Shown piece by piece: positions 1 through 8,734 of a stretch of 14,712 bases of DNA. The translations under genes were made by a program, and so were the position numbers. Numbering within the stretch: position 1 is the first letter of the stretch; each line of letters starts with the position of its first letter. The DNA lies in contig NCSJ02000594.1 of the NCBI GenBank assembly GCA_002812745.2, positions 1 to 14,712 of the forward strand, read 5' to 3'. The notes under the pieces were generated by a model. That model was not told the origin of the DNA. It worked only from the letters and a program-made list of their open reading frames with translations, and did not search any database. Origin of the DNA: Scytalidium lignicola (taxonomy: Eukaryota; Ascomycota; Leotiomycetes).

Positions 1-1
1 T

Positions 2-490
2 TAATAGCTTATAATCATTACATTTGATGTTCTTGTTGATTTATCTATTAAGATCAAGAATGAACAATATAAGATGATCTTGGATAAAAAGGGTAAATCT
101 TACTTTAATTAAAGAAAGACTAATAGAAAGAAGGATTAAGAAGACTTTATAAAGTTAAATATTATGAAGAAAGGAAAAACCTTTAAAAGGAAAGGNAAAA
201 AAGTACTTTAAAGGAAAAAACNAAAAAAAGGGAATTCCTTTAGAATCTTTCTTAAAGAACTTGATAAGAGAAGAAAAAACAAGTTATATTTCAAGTGTAA
301 AATGTTTAGACATATAATAAATACTCATAAAAAAGATAACAAGTTAAGTATATTAGTAAAGGTTAAAGTTATAAGAATCTTAAGAATTATAAACATCTTA
401 TTAAAATTTTCAAGAGAAGAAGGTTTAAATAAAGAGGGAAACTCTTTNAAAAAAAGAAGATTATCAAGATTTAATAATTATACTATATTA
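2..490 (+). pseudogene. Gypsy gag C-terminal remnant with decayed zinc knuckle
   Basis: Frame 2 reads as the end of a Gypsy gag: a short segment with an FDxLVDLxIKI-like stretch near 32-64, then a Lys-rich region, then a knuckle-like motif at 287-328. The motif fits Cx2Cx4Hx4C with the first Cys now Tyr (TAT 287-289), the second Cys kept (TGT 296-298), His kept (CAT 311-313), and the last position read as His rather than Cys. Gag would form the RNA-packaging particle. The open stretch at 302-499 is part of this remnant, not a separate gene. The call depends on similarity to fungal Gypsy gag by eye, and the gag N-terminus is outside the window. Confidence 0.55.
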
Positions 491-1590
491 TGTTATTAAA
501 ATTAACATAAATAAAATAGTAATAACAAGAACTCTTAAAACAAACTTTATACTTATAATAAGAACTTGACATATAAGATACCCTTAAGATAATAATCAGG
601 TTAAGAATCAGGATAAATAAAGATTAATTCTAAGGGTTAATAGAATTTAAATAATTATACTAATAAACTTTAAATTTATACTAACAAAAATATATCTTGT
701 TTTTAAAGAGATATTAATTCTAAGATACTACTTAATAATTAGTATAAAAAGACTAAGAAGATAAGAAATTCTGAACNAAAAGTTAACTTTATAAAATTAT
801 ATAATAAAAGAAAATAATTATTCAAGAATAAGAACTTGATTATAAAGATCTTACTTTAGTTTACAAAATTAACCTCTAAAGTATTATTATAAAAAGAAGA
901 ATATATAAGTTCTTATTAATAAAAAGAACTTGGATTTAAGATAATTTCAACTAAATGCTCAAAGATATTTGGATAATAATAGAAAAAGGATTAAACTATG
1001 TTGTATAAGGATAATATAACTTGTAAAGAGAAAGCTATCTAATAATAACTTTCTAATAAGATTAAGCAAAGGCAGAAATGTAATACAAAGAAATCTAAAG
1101 CTTAAGGAAATCAATAAAACAATTACTTAAAGTTAAATTATATTATACTTAACAAGAATAAAAGGAATTTGTTAAGATTATTATTAAACAAGTTAATTAG
1201 GATATAAAAGTATTACTTATAATTAATGAACTAGAAAAAGATTCACTACCTTTAAAAGTATTTATTATATTACTAAAGAAAGATAAACTAATACAAAGGA
1301 TTAATTAACAGTTTAACTAAGAAATAACAATATACTTTTTGAATTTTACAAGAAAGATTCTTAAAGAAAGTAATGTTTTTATCATTGAAATAAGAGAATA
1401 CTTAAGAAATGAAATAGTAGAATAAGTATAAAATATATATGCATTTATAAATAATAAAAGTTTAGATGAACTAAGGTTAAGAAATCTTATAAAAAGGTAA
1501 ACAATATTATTTAAAGAATTTTAAGAAAATGTTGAAGACTTAGAAATTAACAATAATATATTAGTTAACAATGTTAAAAACATTAATCTT
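491..1590 (+). other. Unassigned AT-rich stretch between gag and protease remnants
   Basis: This stretch of about 1.1 kb is as AT-rich as the Gypsy sequence on both sides and has no long open frame on either strand. I could not match any frame to a known domain, even when reading stops as Gln or Trp. It may be a long gag-pol spacer, a fast-evolving part of gag/pol, or an older insertion now mutated beyond recognition. It is longer than the usual gap between a zinc knuckle and the protease in Gypsy elements. Confidence 0.5.
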
Positions 1591-1960
1591 TATTTTATAA
1601 ATAATGAAAGTTTATTATACATAAACATAAAACTGTATAGAAAACTAGTAAGGACTTTAATTAATTTAAAAGTTAAAAATAACTTTATTAGTAAACAAGT
1701 TATAAAGTAACTTAGACTTAATACAAGAGTTAAAGAAGATAGTTACTTGATATTGTTAACAAATAATAATATAGTTAAAAGAGTAATCAATGTCTAAACT
1801 TATGAATTAAACATAAGGATTAATAATAATCATAAGGAAAGGATATCCTTTAATATTATATAACTAAGAATATATCAAGTGATATTAAGAATTGAATAAA
1901 TNAGAAAGTATAATCTAATAATTAATTAAAGAANAAGTATNATTACCTTCTCAGAGGAAG
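1591..1960 (+). pseudogene. Gypsy aspartic protease remnant
   Basis: Frame 1 shows the order of a retroviral-type aspartic protease. An ALIDSGA-like active-site block at 1654-1674 is followed by NFIS-like residues, and near 1870-1920 by a YxxILxIxxxRKYN block typical of Gypsy proteases before the RT. The active-site triplet now reads Asn-Leu-Lys (AAT 1663-1665, TTA, AAA) instead of Asp-Ser-Gly. Each change is explained by G to A or C to T. The enzyme would have cut the polyprotein into mature parts. It is dead. The reading frame differs from the gag remnant upstream and is continuous with the RT N-terminus downstream. Confidence 0.8.
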
Positions 1961-3000
1961 AACAGAATCCAGTGTCCTTAAGAGTTATCTATGTTAATAA
2001 AACTATAAAACATATTCTTGAAGAATATTATGAATAACTAGAGTTATTCACAGAAAGACCTGATAATTCAGCTTTATCTGAGTATAAACCATAAGATTAT
2101 AAGATAAAGCTCAAAGAGGGGTTCAGATTAGCTTATAGACTAATTTATCAAACAACTCTTATTAAAAATGAGACAATGAAAAANGTGATTACTCAAGAAA
2201 ATAATGTTTAAAGGTTTATACAAAGAAGGTTATAGCAAAGTTAAAGTATTACTGTATTATGTAAAGAAAGGAGATAACTTGTTAAGATGACCTTATAATA
2301 ATTACAAATACTTAAATAGTAGGACTAAGAAGGACTAATACTCTTTATTATTAATAGATTTAATGATGGACAAGTTGAAGAGAGTTGCCATATTCATTAA
2401 ACTAGACTTGTAGTTAGCATTTAATCTAGTTAAGATTAAAAAAGGTAATAAGTGGAAAATTGCTATTCAAACAAAATATAAATTATTTAAGCTGTTGATT
2501 ATGATATTTAGTATGATTAATACTCTAACAACATAACAAAGAATAATAAACTATATATTAGAAAAATATTTGGAGAAATTCATGATAATATATCTTGATA
2601 ATATAATCATTTACTCAAAGAGTATTAAAGAACATAAGAAGTATGTCAAGCTTATTTTACAAGCGTTGTAAAAGGCAGGATTACATTGTAAACCAGTAAA
2701 ATGTAAATTCTACAAAGAGCAAGTTCAATTCTTAGGACATTGTATTTCTAAGGAAAGGATAAAAACCTTTAACAACAAGATTCAGTCAATCAAGGAATAA
2801 GAACTACCTAAGATGGTTAAGTAATTATAAAGCTTCTTAAGGTTAACCAACTATTATCAAAGATTTGTAAAAGATTATTCTAAAATCTTTATGCTATTGA
2901 CTAAACTTACAAAGAAGAATAAAGCTTACAAATGGAATGACATTACAAAGAAAGCATTTTAGGATATTAAAGATGTTTTTATAAAAGGAAGTTTCTTAAG
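1961..3000 (+). pseudogene. Gypsy reverse transcriptase remnant
   Basis: The lead-in (LELFTE, then a KLKEGF block near 2110) is in frame 1. The RT fingers and palm from about 2222 on are in frame 2, so one net base has been gained or lost between about 2160 and 2230, near the N at 2184. Landmarks in frame 2 are FIKLDL at 2393-2410, with the first catalytic Asp intact (GAC 2405-2407), and the polymerase box YLDN at 2591-2602, where canonical YLDD has Asn for the second Asp (AAT 2600-2602). Farther on are QFLGHCIS (2726-2749) and LTNYYQRF-like (2843-2866) blocks. Many Gln codons are now TAA/TAG. Confidence 0.9.
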
Positions 3001-3420
3001 AATCTTCAATCCAAAGAAGGGAATAAGAATTGAAACTAATACCTCTGATATAACATTAAGAGTAGTATTATCACAATTATAACAGAATGGTAAACAACAT
3101 TACCAAGTACTATTAGCCTTTTGATTAAGGAAGCTGAACATTATAAAAAGAAATTATTAAATATCAAATAAGGAAATGTTAATTATTATAGAAGTTTTAA
3201 AGTATTAAAAAGTTTATACAGTTGAATCTAGCAAAACAGTTAATATACTTTCAGATTACTATAACCTTCAATACTTCATAACAATTAAGCAATTGAATAT
3301 TAGGTAAGCATGATAAGTAAAGAAATTATCCAAGTATAATTTCAAGATAACTCATATTAAAGGTAAAGACAATAAAAGAGTAGATACTTTAAGTTGTAAA
3401 CTTGAGTACTCAACTAAGGA
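3001..3420 (+). pseudogene. Gypsy RNase H remnant
   Basis: Frame 2 continues into the RNase H that removes template RNA during reverse transcription. The block IETNTSD at 3029-3049 stands for the usual IETDASD, with Asp changed to Asn (AAT 3038-3040). An NKEML block near 3165-3180 keeps its Glu, and LSDYYNL near 3250 keeps the Asp of the LTDHKNL motif. The domain ends with IKGKDNKRVDTLS around 3360-3395, matching the RPGKENxxADALS signature of Gypsy elements. Internal stops include TGA and TAA in place of Arg-Trp near 3310. Confidence 0.87.
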
Positions 3421-3979
3421 AAAAGAAGAAAATGAACTTATATTAAAGAAAGACAAAGGCAAATCCTTGATATACAATAAAGGACAACTTATAACTATTA
3501 TAATAATAACAAACAAACACTAAGTTAATCAGATTAACAAAGCAATTGAAAAGGAAAAAGAGGAAAACACTTTATCAAATATAACCAAGAGCAAGTAAGA
3601 GAAAATTGAAAATATCTGGTATAAGAACAAGAAGTTATATATACTAACAAAACTAACAGAAGAGTTTGTTAGAGAATAATATAGTTTGTTGTATAACAGA
3701 CATATAAAAGTAGCCTGATACTATTATTAAATCAATAAGGATTATTTTGTTGTAAAACTACAATTAATAGTTAAGAAAGTAATTATAGAATGTAAAATCT
3801 GTAATAAGGTTAAGAATCTAAGAAGGAAGCCTTAAGGACAATTATACCTTACACAAATACTTAATAATCTATAAGAACTAATCAGATAAGATTTTATTGT
3901 GAAACTACCAGTTTCTATAGATCACATGACAAAGGTCAAGTATGACTTCATCTTTGTAATAACTGAACATTATACTAAG
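3421..3979 (+). pseudogene. Gypsy integrase remnant, N-terminal half
   Basis: Frame 2 shows an HHCC-type zinc region with CKIC at 3791-3802, then the start of the catalytic core. A DFIVKLP block at 3890-3910 holds the first catalytic Asp intact (GAT 3890-3892). It is followed by TKVKYDFIFVIT, the segment usually written TGxxYDSILVVVD in Gypsy integrases. The sequence is cut at 3979 by Copia-A and resumes in the matching frame at 8905, so the host codon series is restored once one CTAAG copy is removed. The domain would have joined element DNA to the chromosome. Confidence 0.9.
3975..3979 (+). repeat. Target site duplication of Copia-A, left copy (CTAAG)
   Basis: CTAAG lies directly before the TGTTG start of the left LTR and is repeated exactly after the CAACA end of the right LTR. 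Five bases is the usual duplication length for Copia integrases. Confidence 0.95.
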
Positions 3980-4144
3980 TGTTGTGATATCCTAGTTGCT
4001 ACCTTAGGCACCACGTTTCACCTATTACATGTGACTTCCTTTTCTAGTAGTTAGCTTCACTTGTATATACGTAATTACATTACAATACCACAATATATTT
4101 GAGTAACCCCGATTACACAACCTCTTGCTGTGCTTAATTCAACA
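3980..4144 (+). repeat. Copia-A 5' LTR
   Basis: The 165-bp repeat begins TGTTG and ends CAACA, a 5-bp inverted terminus. It pairs with 8735-8899, with 10 differences and no gaps. An AT-rich CAATATATTTG segment near 4090-4101 could be a TATA-like element for the element's own promoter, but this is only a guess from composition. Confidence 0.96.
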
Positions 4145-4159
4145 GGTTATGCACTCTGG
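4145..4159 (+). promoter_or_regulatory. Copia-A primer binding site (probable half-tRNA type)
   Basis: GGTTATGCACTCTGG starts at the first base after the LTR. GGTTATG is the complement of the anticodon-loop sequence CATAACC of initiator tRNA-Met. Drosophila copia and yeast Ty5 start reverse transcription from that internal site of a tRNA fragment. The next bases do not match the initiator stem (AGCCC would be expected), so either the site has mutated or another tRNA fragment is used. Confidence 0.6.
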
Positions 4160-4266
4160 TAACAACGTAATTGGGCTAACTCTTCTTCTTTCGTGTTGAT
4201 TGTGTTGATTAGCATCTTTTTTGTCTTTGTTTACCCATATCCACACATCTAGCCATCACCTTCAGC
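4160..4266 (+). other. Copia-A leader between primer site and gag start
   Basis: This 107-base leader is rich in T and C with few purine runs, a common look for fungal 5' untranslated regions. It has no ATG. The first ATG after the primer site is at 4267 and opens the gag-pol frame in a favourable context (CAGCATGG). Confidence 0.55.
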
Positions 4267-5130
4267 ATGGCCAACGATTCTGGAACTGTGGTTCTTCCAA
4301 AGGACTAAAGACTCAAGGGTTCAGAGAACTACGACCTTTGGAGTTCCTGTCTTATAGTATTGCTCCAGTCTAAAGGTCTTGAAGATCACGTTGGTAATAT
4401 TGTTTCACCTCCCAAGGGAGATACTCTTAAGTGGAAGGCCTGGCGCAAAGATAACACCAAAACCTATATATGTCTTAATGTCAATATCAACAACGAGGTT
4501 ACGTTATTGATCAAGGACTGTGATACAGCAAAGCTTGCTTGGAGTACTTTGAAAGCTTAATATCAGGGAAAAGGTTGTAATCTGCAATAAAAGTTCTTGT
4601 CTAAACTGATCTCCATCAAACACAGTCACTTCAGCTCTACGAATGTATATATTGCCATGTTCAAATCGATGATAACCAATTTGAAGGCTGTCAAAGGTGA
4701 TAACATAAAGCTTCTTTATCAATTTATCTTTATTTCTGGTCTTGAAGATGAATATCCTATTTAGGCTGAACGTCAGTGTTCAGCTAGCAGATCAGAGAAG
4801 CTACTTACACTTACTCAACTTATGAAGGACATTGCTGATGAATCTATCTCTGCTACTAGCTCCTCCGGTGTTGTCATGTATAGCAAGAACAATTCCAATT
4901 CAAGCAATTCGAAAAGCTCCAAGGATGTCAAGTGCAACTATTGTAAGAAGAATGGTCACAAGGAATCTGATTGCTTTCAAAAGCATCCTGAGAAGCTTGA
5001 GGAATATAAGGCAAAGCAGTCTGGCAAGAAGAAGGAGAAGAAAAGTGAGGATAAACCTAAGAAGTCTGATTCGAAGGACAAATCCAACACTGTCAATCTC
5101 AACTCTGTTAGCTTGGTCATTGCCAATCCT
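4267..5130 (+). other. Copia-A gag region with CCHC zinc knuckle
   Basis: The start resembles the UBN2-type gag of Copia elements, with a GSENYDLWSS block near residues 20-29 and a hydrophobic helical region after it. A perfect knuckle CNYCKKNGHKESDC lies at 4933-4974 and would bind the element's RNA. A Lys/Ser-rich tail follows. Stops at 4306, 4558, 4588 and 4762 break it. The ATG at 4822 opens the longest clean stretch, to 5865, but it is internal to gag and not a true start. Confidence 0.85.
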
Positions 5131-5148
5131 ACGGCTTTCTCCATGTTT

Positions 5149-5530
5149 ACATGCAATCAGTGGATTGCAGATACAAGTGCCACTGATCACATCACTAATA
5201 ATCTTAATTGGTTTGATTCTAGTTCCTATTCAACGTGTTCTGATCTTCATCCCATGGAGACAAGTAATGGTTTTACTCCGATTGTGGGCATAAGCATTGT
5301 TACACTCGAAACCACTCGTTCAGATGGTTCATCTTTCCTCTTGACACTTACCAATGTACAGTATATACCTACATTTCCAGTCAATATTTTCGGAGCTTTA
5401 AAACTCCTTGTACAGAATAATGACACTCATGTCACTTCATCTAATATATTCGATAAGAACAACGTCGAATACAGCACTGTCATTACCTCCCCTGCCGGTA
5501 TCTATTTGAGATTAGCATCTATTCCAACAG
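5149..5530 (+). other. Copia-A aspartic protease domain, active site altered
   Basis: The block WIADTSATDHIT at 5161-5196 matches the Copia protease signature WxxDSGATxHIT. The catalytic triplet reads Asp-Thr-Ser (GAT 5170-5172, ACA, AGT 5176-5178) where Asp-Ser/Thr-Gly is required. AGT can come from GGT by one G to A change. The downstream LTNVQYIP-FPVNIFGALKL stretch matches the usual LxNVLYVPxLxxNLLS region. This domain has no internal stop, but it is probably inactive because the Gly of the triplet is essential in this family. Confidence 0.88.
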
Positions 5531-5559
5531 CGCTTATTTCAACATTCCCTGCTCGTCAA

Positions 5560-6483
5560 ACAATCCTTAGTCTAGATATCATTCATCAACGTTTAGCATA
5601 TACAAGCCTTAAGGTTGTTAAGAACACTATTAAAGCCACTCTTGGTATCGACGCTGAGCTAATGAAGAAGGCCTCTGACAAAGACCCCTTCCTCTGCAAA
5701 GCCTGTGAGTGTGGTCACTCTGAAAAAGGTGTTTCTCAACAACCCAGAAAAAGATCTACCAAAGTTGGTAAGATCTTGAATATCGATGTGTGTACAATTA
5801 CACTTGTCAACTATAATGGGCATCACTACGCCACTACTATAGTAGATGATTGCTCTGGTGCTACTTGAGGTTATACCCATAAAGAAAAGAAGGATGCATA
5901 TGATGCTATAGTTACGCACTGTGCTCTTCTCAAGAATCAGTGGAATATCACTCTCAAATTGATTCAAATCGATGGTGGAAATGAGTTTAGTAAAAGGAAA
6001 CTTGATACCTTCTGTAATCATAAAGGTATTCGACATGAAGAGACTACTCCCTATACACCATAGCAAAATGGAGTCTCTAAGAGAGCTGAACGCTCTATAT
6101 TTACAAGAACTCACACCATTATGATTGCTATTAGCATTCCCCTTACACTCTAGAACAAGGTGTACAAATTAGCCATATATATTGATAATCGTCTTACAAC
6201 TAGAACTCTCGTAGGTGATATCACTCCATTTGAAGCCTTTATGAAACAGGTTTCTCCCTCTGGTACTAATTGCAAACCTGATCTATCGAACCTTCGTGTT
6301 GTTAGTTCTAAAATCTTTATACACGTCGACAAGGAACGTTGTGTAACTTCCTAAAAGATGGCTTCTAAGGCTGAAGAGGGCATATTGCTAGGCTTTAAGG
6401 GTAACTCGATTTATCGTTGTTGGGTTCCCTTACACACTCACAAGCTAGTCTGCACTTCCCATATTACCTTCACAGAGGGTAAT
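5560..6483 (+). other. Copia-A integrase (zinc region, DDE core, C-terminal part)
   Basis: The pre-integrase zinc region has His at 5584-5586. The second His of the usual HxxLGH motif is Tyr (TAT 5599-5601), and Cys pairs at 5695-5706. The core has Asp507 (GAT 5785-5787) and Asp569 (GAT 5971-5973). Exactly 35 residues on, at codon 605, is Lys (AAG 6079-6081) where the D,D35E triad needs Glu. GAG to AAG is one transition. Stops at 5866, 6061, 6151 and 6352 break it. The end matches the EGILLGFKG block before the linker. Confidence 0.9.
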
Positions 6484-6999
6484 CTACGCCCAGAAGAGCT
6501 TGTTGTCAAAGCTCAAGATGTTAAAGCTGTTGCTGAAGCTAGTTCTCCACATTCTCCACTATCTCCACCTTCTACTCCGCAAGATGCGGCTCTCCCTCCA
6601 CAGTTGAACTCCACGTTTGAGGAGGTTGTACAACCTACTGAGGAGGAGGAGGAGGTGTCTGAAGATGAGCTTCTTCAGGTAGTTGTACCTACCAAACGCG
6701 GTCGTAGTCATCCGAAAGGCTCAAAGAATAAGAAGCCTGAGTTAGGACGCACCAATAACTCTGATATTATACACGTTGATCTCACAGAGAATCGTGTTAC
6801 ACGCTTGCAAGTTGTAAAATCAAGCACTCAGGCTCCATCTCCAGTTGTTTCTCCATCTCCAGTCGTTTCTGGAGCCTTTCCTGATGAAGGAGAGATTCTT
6901 GGTCAGCCTCCAGCAGTTACTATAGCTTATGGCCACTGTCTTACAGCTCGTTCTGCTTTGAATTTAGGGTATGCCCTAGCTGTGACAGATGATCCCACA
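6484..6999 (+). other. Copia-A low-complexity linker between integrase and RT
   Basis: The linker is Pro/Ser-rich, then has a run of five Glu codons near 6640-6654, then a basic KRGRSHPKGSKNKK segment at 6694-6735 that resembles an AT-hook interrupted after RGR. AT-hooks bind the minor groove of AT-rich DNA. A Pro-Val-Ser repeat follows at 6835-6870. Such linkers vary freely in Copia elements, so the AT-hook reading is speculative. Confidence 0.6.
6835..6870 (+). repeat. Two-copy 18-bp tandem repeat in the Copia-A linker
   Basis: Units 6835-6852 and 6853-6870 are CCATCTCCAGTTGTTTCT and CCATCTCCAGTCGTTTCT, with one difference. They encode a repeated Pro-Ser-Pro-Val-Val-Ser motif and keep the frame. 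Confidence 0.85.
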
Positions 7000-7865
7000 G
7001 AACCGAAATCTTACAAGGAAGCCCTTGATACTCCGTATTCCAAGGAATAAGAAGATGCCACGGTAACTGAGCTCAAGTCTTTGGTGAAGTGTAAGACTTT
7101 CAAGCTTACTCGGCTTCCTCCTGGAAAGCATGCCTTGAAAGGCCGATGGGTCTATCATATCAAACGCAATGTAAACCGTCAAATTGAACGCTTTAAAGCC
7201 AGGTTTGTGGTCAAGGGATACAAACAACGCCATAGAGTGGATTATGATCAAACTTAGGCAAGTGTTGTCAAGTCAGCAACATGGAAAGTATTAATGTCAG
7301 TTGCCACTGTTCGTGGCTAGCAAATACACCAAATGGACATCATTACAACCTTTCTAAATGGTGATATCGACGTAGAGATCTATATGGATCTCCCTGAGGG
7401 ATTCACCGTTGAGGATCTTCGAGCTCTTAATGTTGAATATACTGATATCAATGGCGATGGTCACCTTATTCTTCTTCTTTTGAAGTCCTTGTATGAACTA
7501 AAGCAAGCTCCTCGTTGCTGGCAATTGAAGCTCAATTCGAAGCTAGCTGAAATTGGCTTTCTTCCTCTTCAATCTGACCCTAATGTCTTCTTTAATCAAC
7601 GTCTAAACATCTTTATTTGCACTTATGTTGATGATTTTCTAGTTATCAGTCCTGGAGGCTCTCAATTCGATGAGGTCAAGCGAATTCTCTACGATTTATT
7701 CAAAATGATCGATATAGGACTTGTATCCTGGTTTCTAAGGGTGTGTATCATATAGGATTAGGAGAAATACACCATTTCTCTTGTCCAGGATGGATATGTC
7801 AAGAAGATTCTTGATCGATTTGGGTACAACAACGTCAAACCTTACTCTACTCCATTTGAGGCAAA
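7000..7865 (+). other. Copia-A reverse transcriptase domain
   Basis: The standard Copia RT order is visible: GRWVYHIKR near 7141, FKARFVVKGYKQ near 7192-7227, QIHQMDIITTFLNG at 7321-7362 with the first catalytic Asp (GAC 7336-7338), LYELKQAPRCW near 7490-7520, and the polymerase box YVDD at 7624-7635. All three catalytic Asp are present. Stops at 7048, 7255, 7318, 7753 and 7759 interrupt it, the 7255 one within a block usually written ETWASVVK or ETFAPVVK. It copies element RNA to DNA in cytoplasmic particles. Confidence 0.93.
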
Positions 7866-8601
7866 TGTAGCCGAGTTCATGGTCAAATACAATGGTATAG
7901 CTACTCCCCAAGACGTACAGCCTTACTCTGAAAAAGTTGGTTCCGTTATGTATCTCATGACACAAACACGTCCTGATCTGTCCTTTCCAGTCTCCCGACT
8001 CTTACAATTCCTTCAAAATCCATCTCCACAACACTTGAAGTTGGCCAAACAGGTCTTTCAGTACCTCCAGGGCACTCAAGATGTTGGAATTACTTTCAGA
8101 GGCGACGGAAACCTTGATTTTTATAGTTTCAGCGACTCTGACTATAGTGGTTGCTTGGAAACACGTCGTTCTACCATAGGTTACCTCTTCTTTTTGGATG
8201 GTAGACCTATTTCATGGTGCTGCCAGCGATTACCTTGTGTTACTCTGTCCACTACGGAAGCTGAGTACTGTGCTCTCTCTGAAGCGTCATGCAAAGCCAT
8301 ATAGCTGGCCAGATTGCTGTCAGAACTCCAGGTCAACGTTTCGAGCTCTAAAATCACCTTAAATGGTGACAATCAGAGCTCCCTTTCTATGGCTAAGACT
8401 ACCGAACAATCGAAAAGGGCTAAACACATTGATATCAGATATCACTTTATACGTGAGAAAGTGTAATCAGGAGAGATCGTTTTGAATTACGTCCCTACCG
8501 CAGATATGGTGGCTGACGGCCTTACAAAAGCTTTGAATTCAGTCAAACATACAAAGTTTATAGATTTGTTGAGCCTGAAATCGATCGCTTTGAATCGATA
8601 A
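7866..8601 (+). other. Copia-A RNase H domain and polyprotein end
   Basis: Conserved blocks are TRPDLSFPVSRL near 7968-8000, SFSDSDYSG near 8128-8154 with Asp 8134-8136, GRPISW near 8200, LSTTEAEYCALSEA at 8245-8286 with Glu 8257-8259, and KHIDIRYHFIREKV near 8428-8463. A TAG at 8302 replaces the Trp of the KEAIWL block and a TAA at 8464 a probable Gln. The natural terminator is TAA 8599-8601. Confidence 0.92.
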
Positions 8602-8734
8602 AAACTCCCATTTCGGGTTCAGGTATTACACTTGCAGTATTCTGTTTTATGGTTCAAGTGTCTCCGCACTCGTTTTTATATGGGATTTGGGGGACTTTTG
8701 CATTAATTTTCGGTGCTTCAGTGACATAGGGATG
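8602..8734 (+). other. Copia-A 3' untranslated region with purine-rich tract
   Basis: This 133-base non-coding tail ends with ACATAGGGATG (8724-8734) directly before the right LTR, in the position of the polypurine tract that primes plus-strand DNA. A stronger purine run, GGGATTTGGGGGA, lies near 8682-8695. An inverted pair ACACTTG (8628-8634) and CAAGTGT (8655-8661) could fold, but may be chance. Confidence 0.6.

Larger units (their letters stand above)
1..3979 (+). mobile_element. Degenerate Ty3/Gypsy LTR retrotransposon, left piece
   Basis: This piece runs from inside gag to the middle of integrase. It is very AT-rich (about 20-25% G+C by eye) and full of stops in every frame. When TAA/TAG are treated as lost Gln or Trp codons, it reads as gag tail, protease, RT, RNase H and the first half of integrase in the standard Ty3/Gypsy order, with RNase H before integrase. 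The 5' LTR and gag start lie left of the window. Eight N bases (196, 222, 448, 777, 1902, 1934, 1941, 2184) all fall here. The element continues at 8905 after the Copia-A insertion. The decay is consistent with RIP. It cannot encode protein. Confidence 0.93.
4267..8601 (+). pseudogene. Copia-A gag-pol polyprotein, 15 in-frame stops, no frameshift
   Basis: One frame runs 1445 codons from ATG 4267 to TAA 8599-8601. Internal stops start at 4306, 4558, 4588, 4762, 5866, 6061, 6151, 6352, 7048, 7255, 7318, 7753, 7759, 8302 and 8464: six TAA, eight TAG, one TGA. By conserved context most replace Gln (for example 6061 in a TPQQNG block) and several replace Trp (5866, 6151, 7255, 8302). Approximate domains by residue are: gag 1-280 with a CCHC knuckle at 223-236, protease around Asp302, integrase 440-740, linker 740-910, RT 915-1195, RNase H 1200-1420. 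The usual length for a Copia polyprotein is about 1300-1500, so nothing large is missing. The protease and integrase active sites are altered. The RT active site is intact. Confidence 0.95.

Noticed and set aside
302..499. Small open frame as an independent gene
   Set aside because: It is in the same frame as the Gypsy gag tail and starts inside the zinc knuckle remnant. It also contains an N.
1..3979. Mitochondrial DNA or plasmid origin for the AT-rich sequence
   Set aside because: Ty3/Gypsy pol domains are present in order and the AT richness follows the element borders. No mitochondrial gene or tRNA is visible.
6061..8304. A-to-I RNA editing restoring TAG to Trp codons in Copia-A
   Set aside because: Such editing is known in some ascomycetes, but it could not repair the TAA, TGA or Gln-site stops, so the frame would stay closed.
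4504..8372. Minus-strand open frames opposite Copia-A (4504-4722, 4900-5190, 5659-6114, 6150-6332, 6976-7251, 7735-7965, 8181-8372)
   Set aside because: They are antisense shadows of the gag-pol frame and show no domain of their own. Their products are low-complexity or Leu-rich, as expected from complement frames.
8628..8661. ACACTTG/CAAGTGT inverted pair as a terminator or polyadenylation signal
   Set aside because: The stem is only 7 bp with a 20-base loop. Chance is a sufficient explanation.
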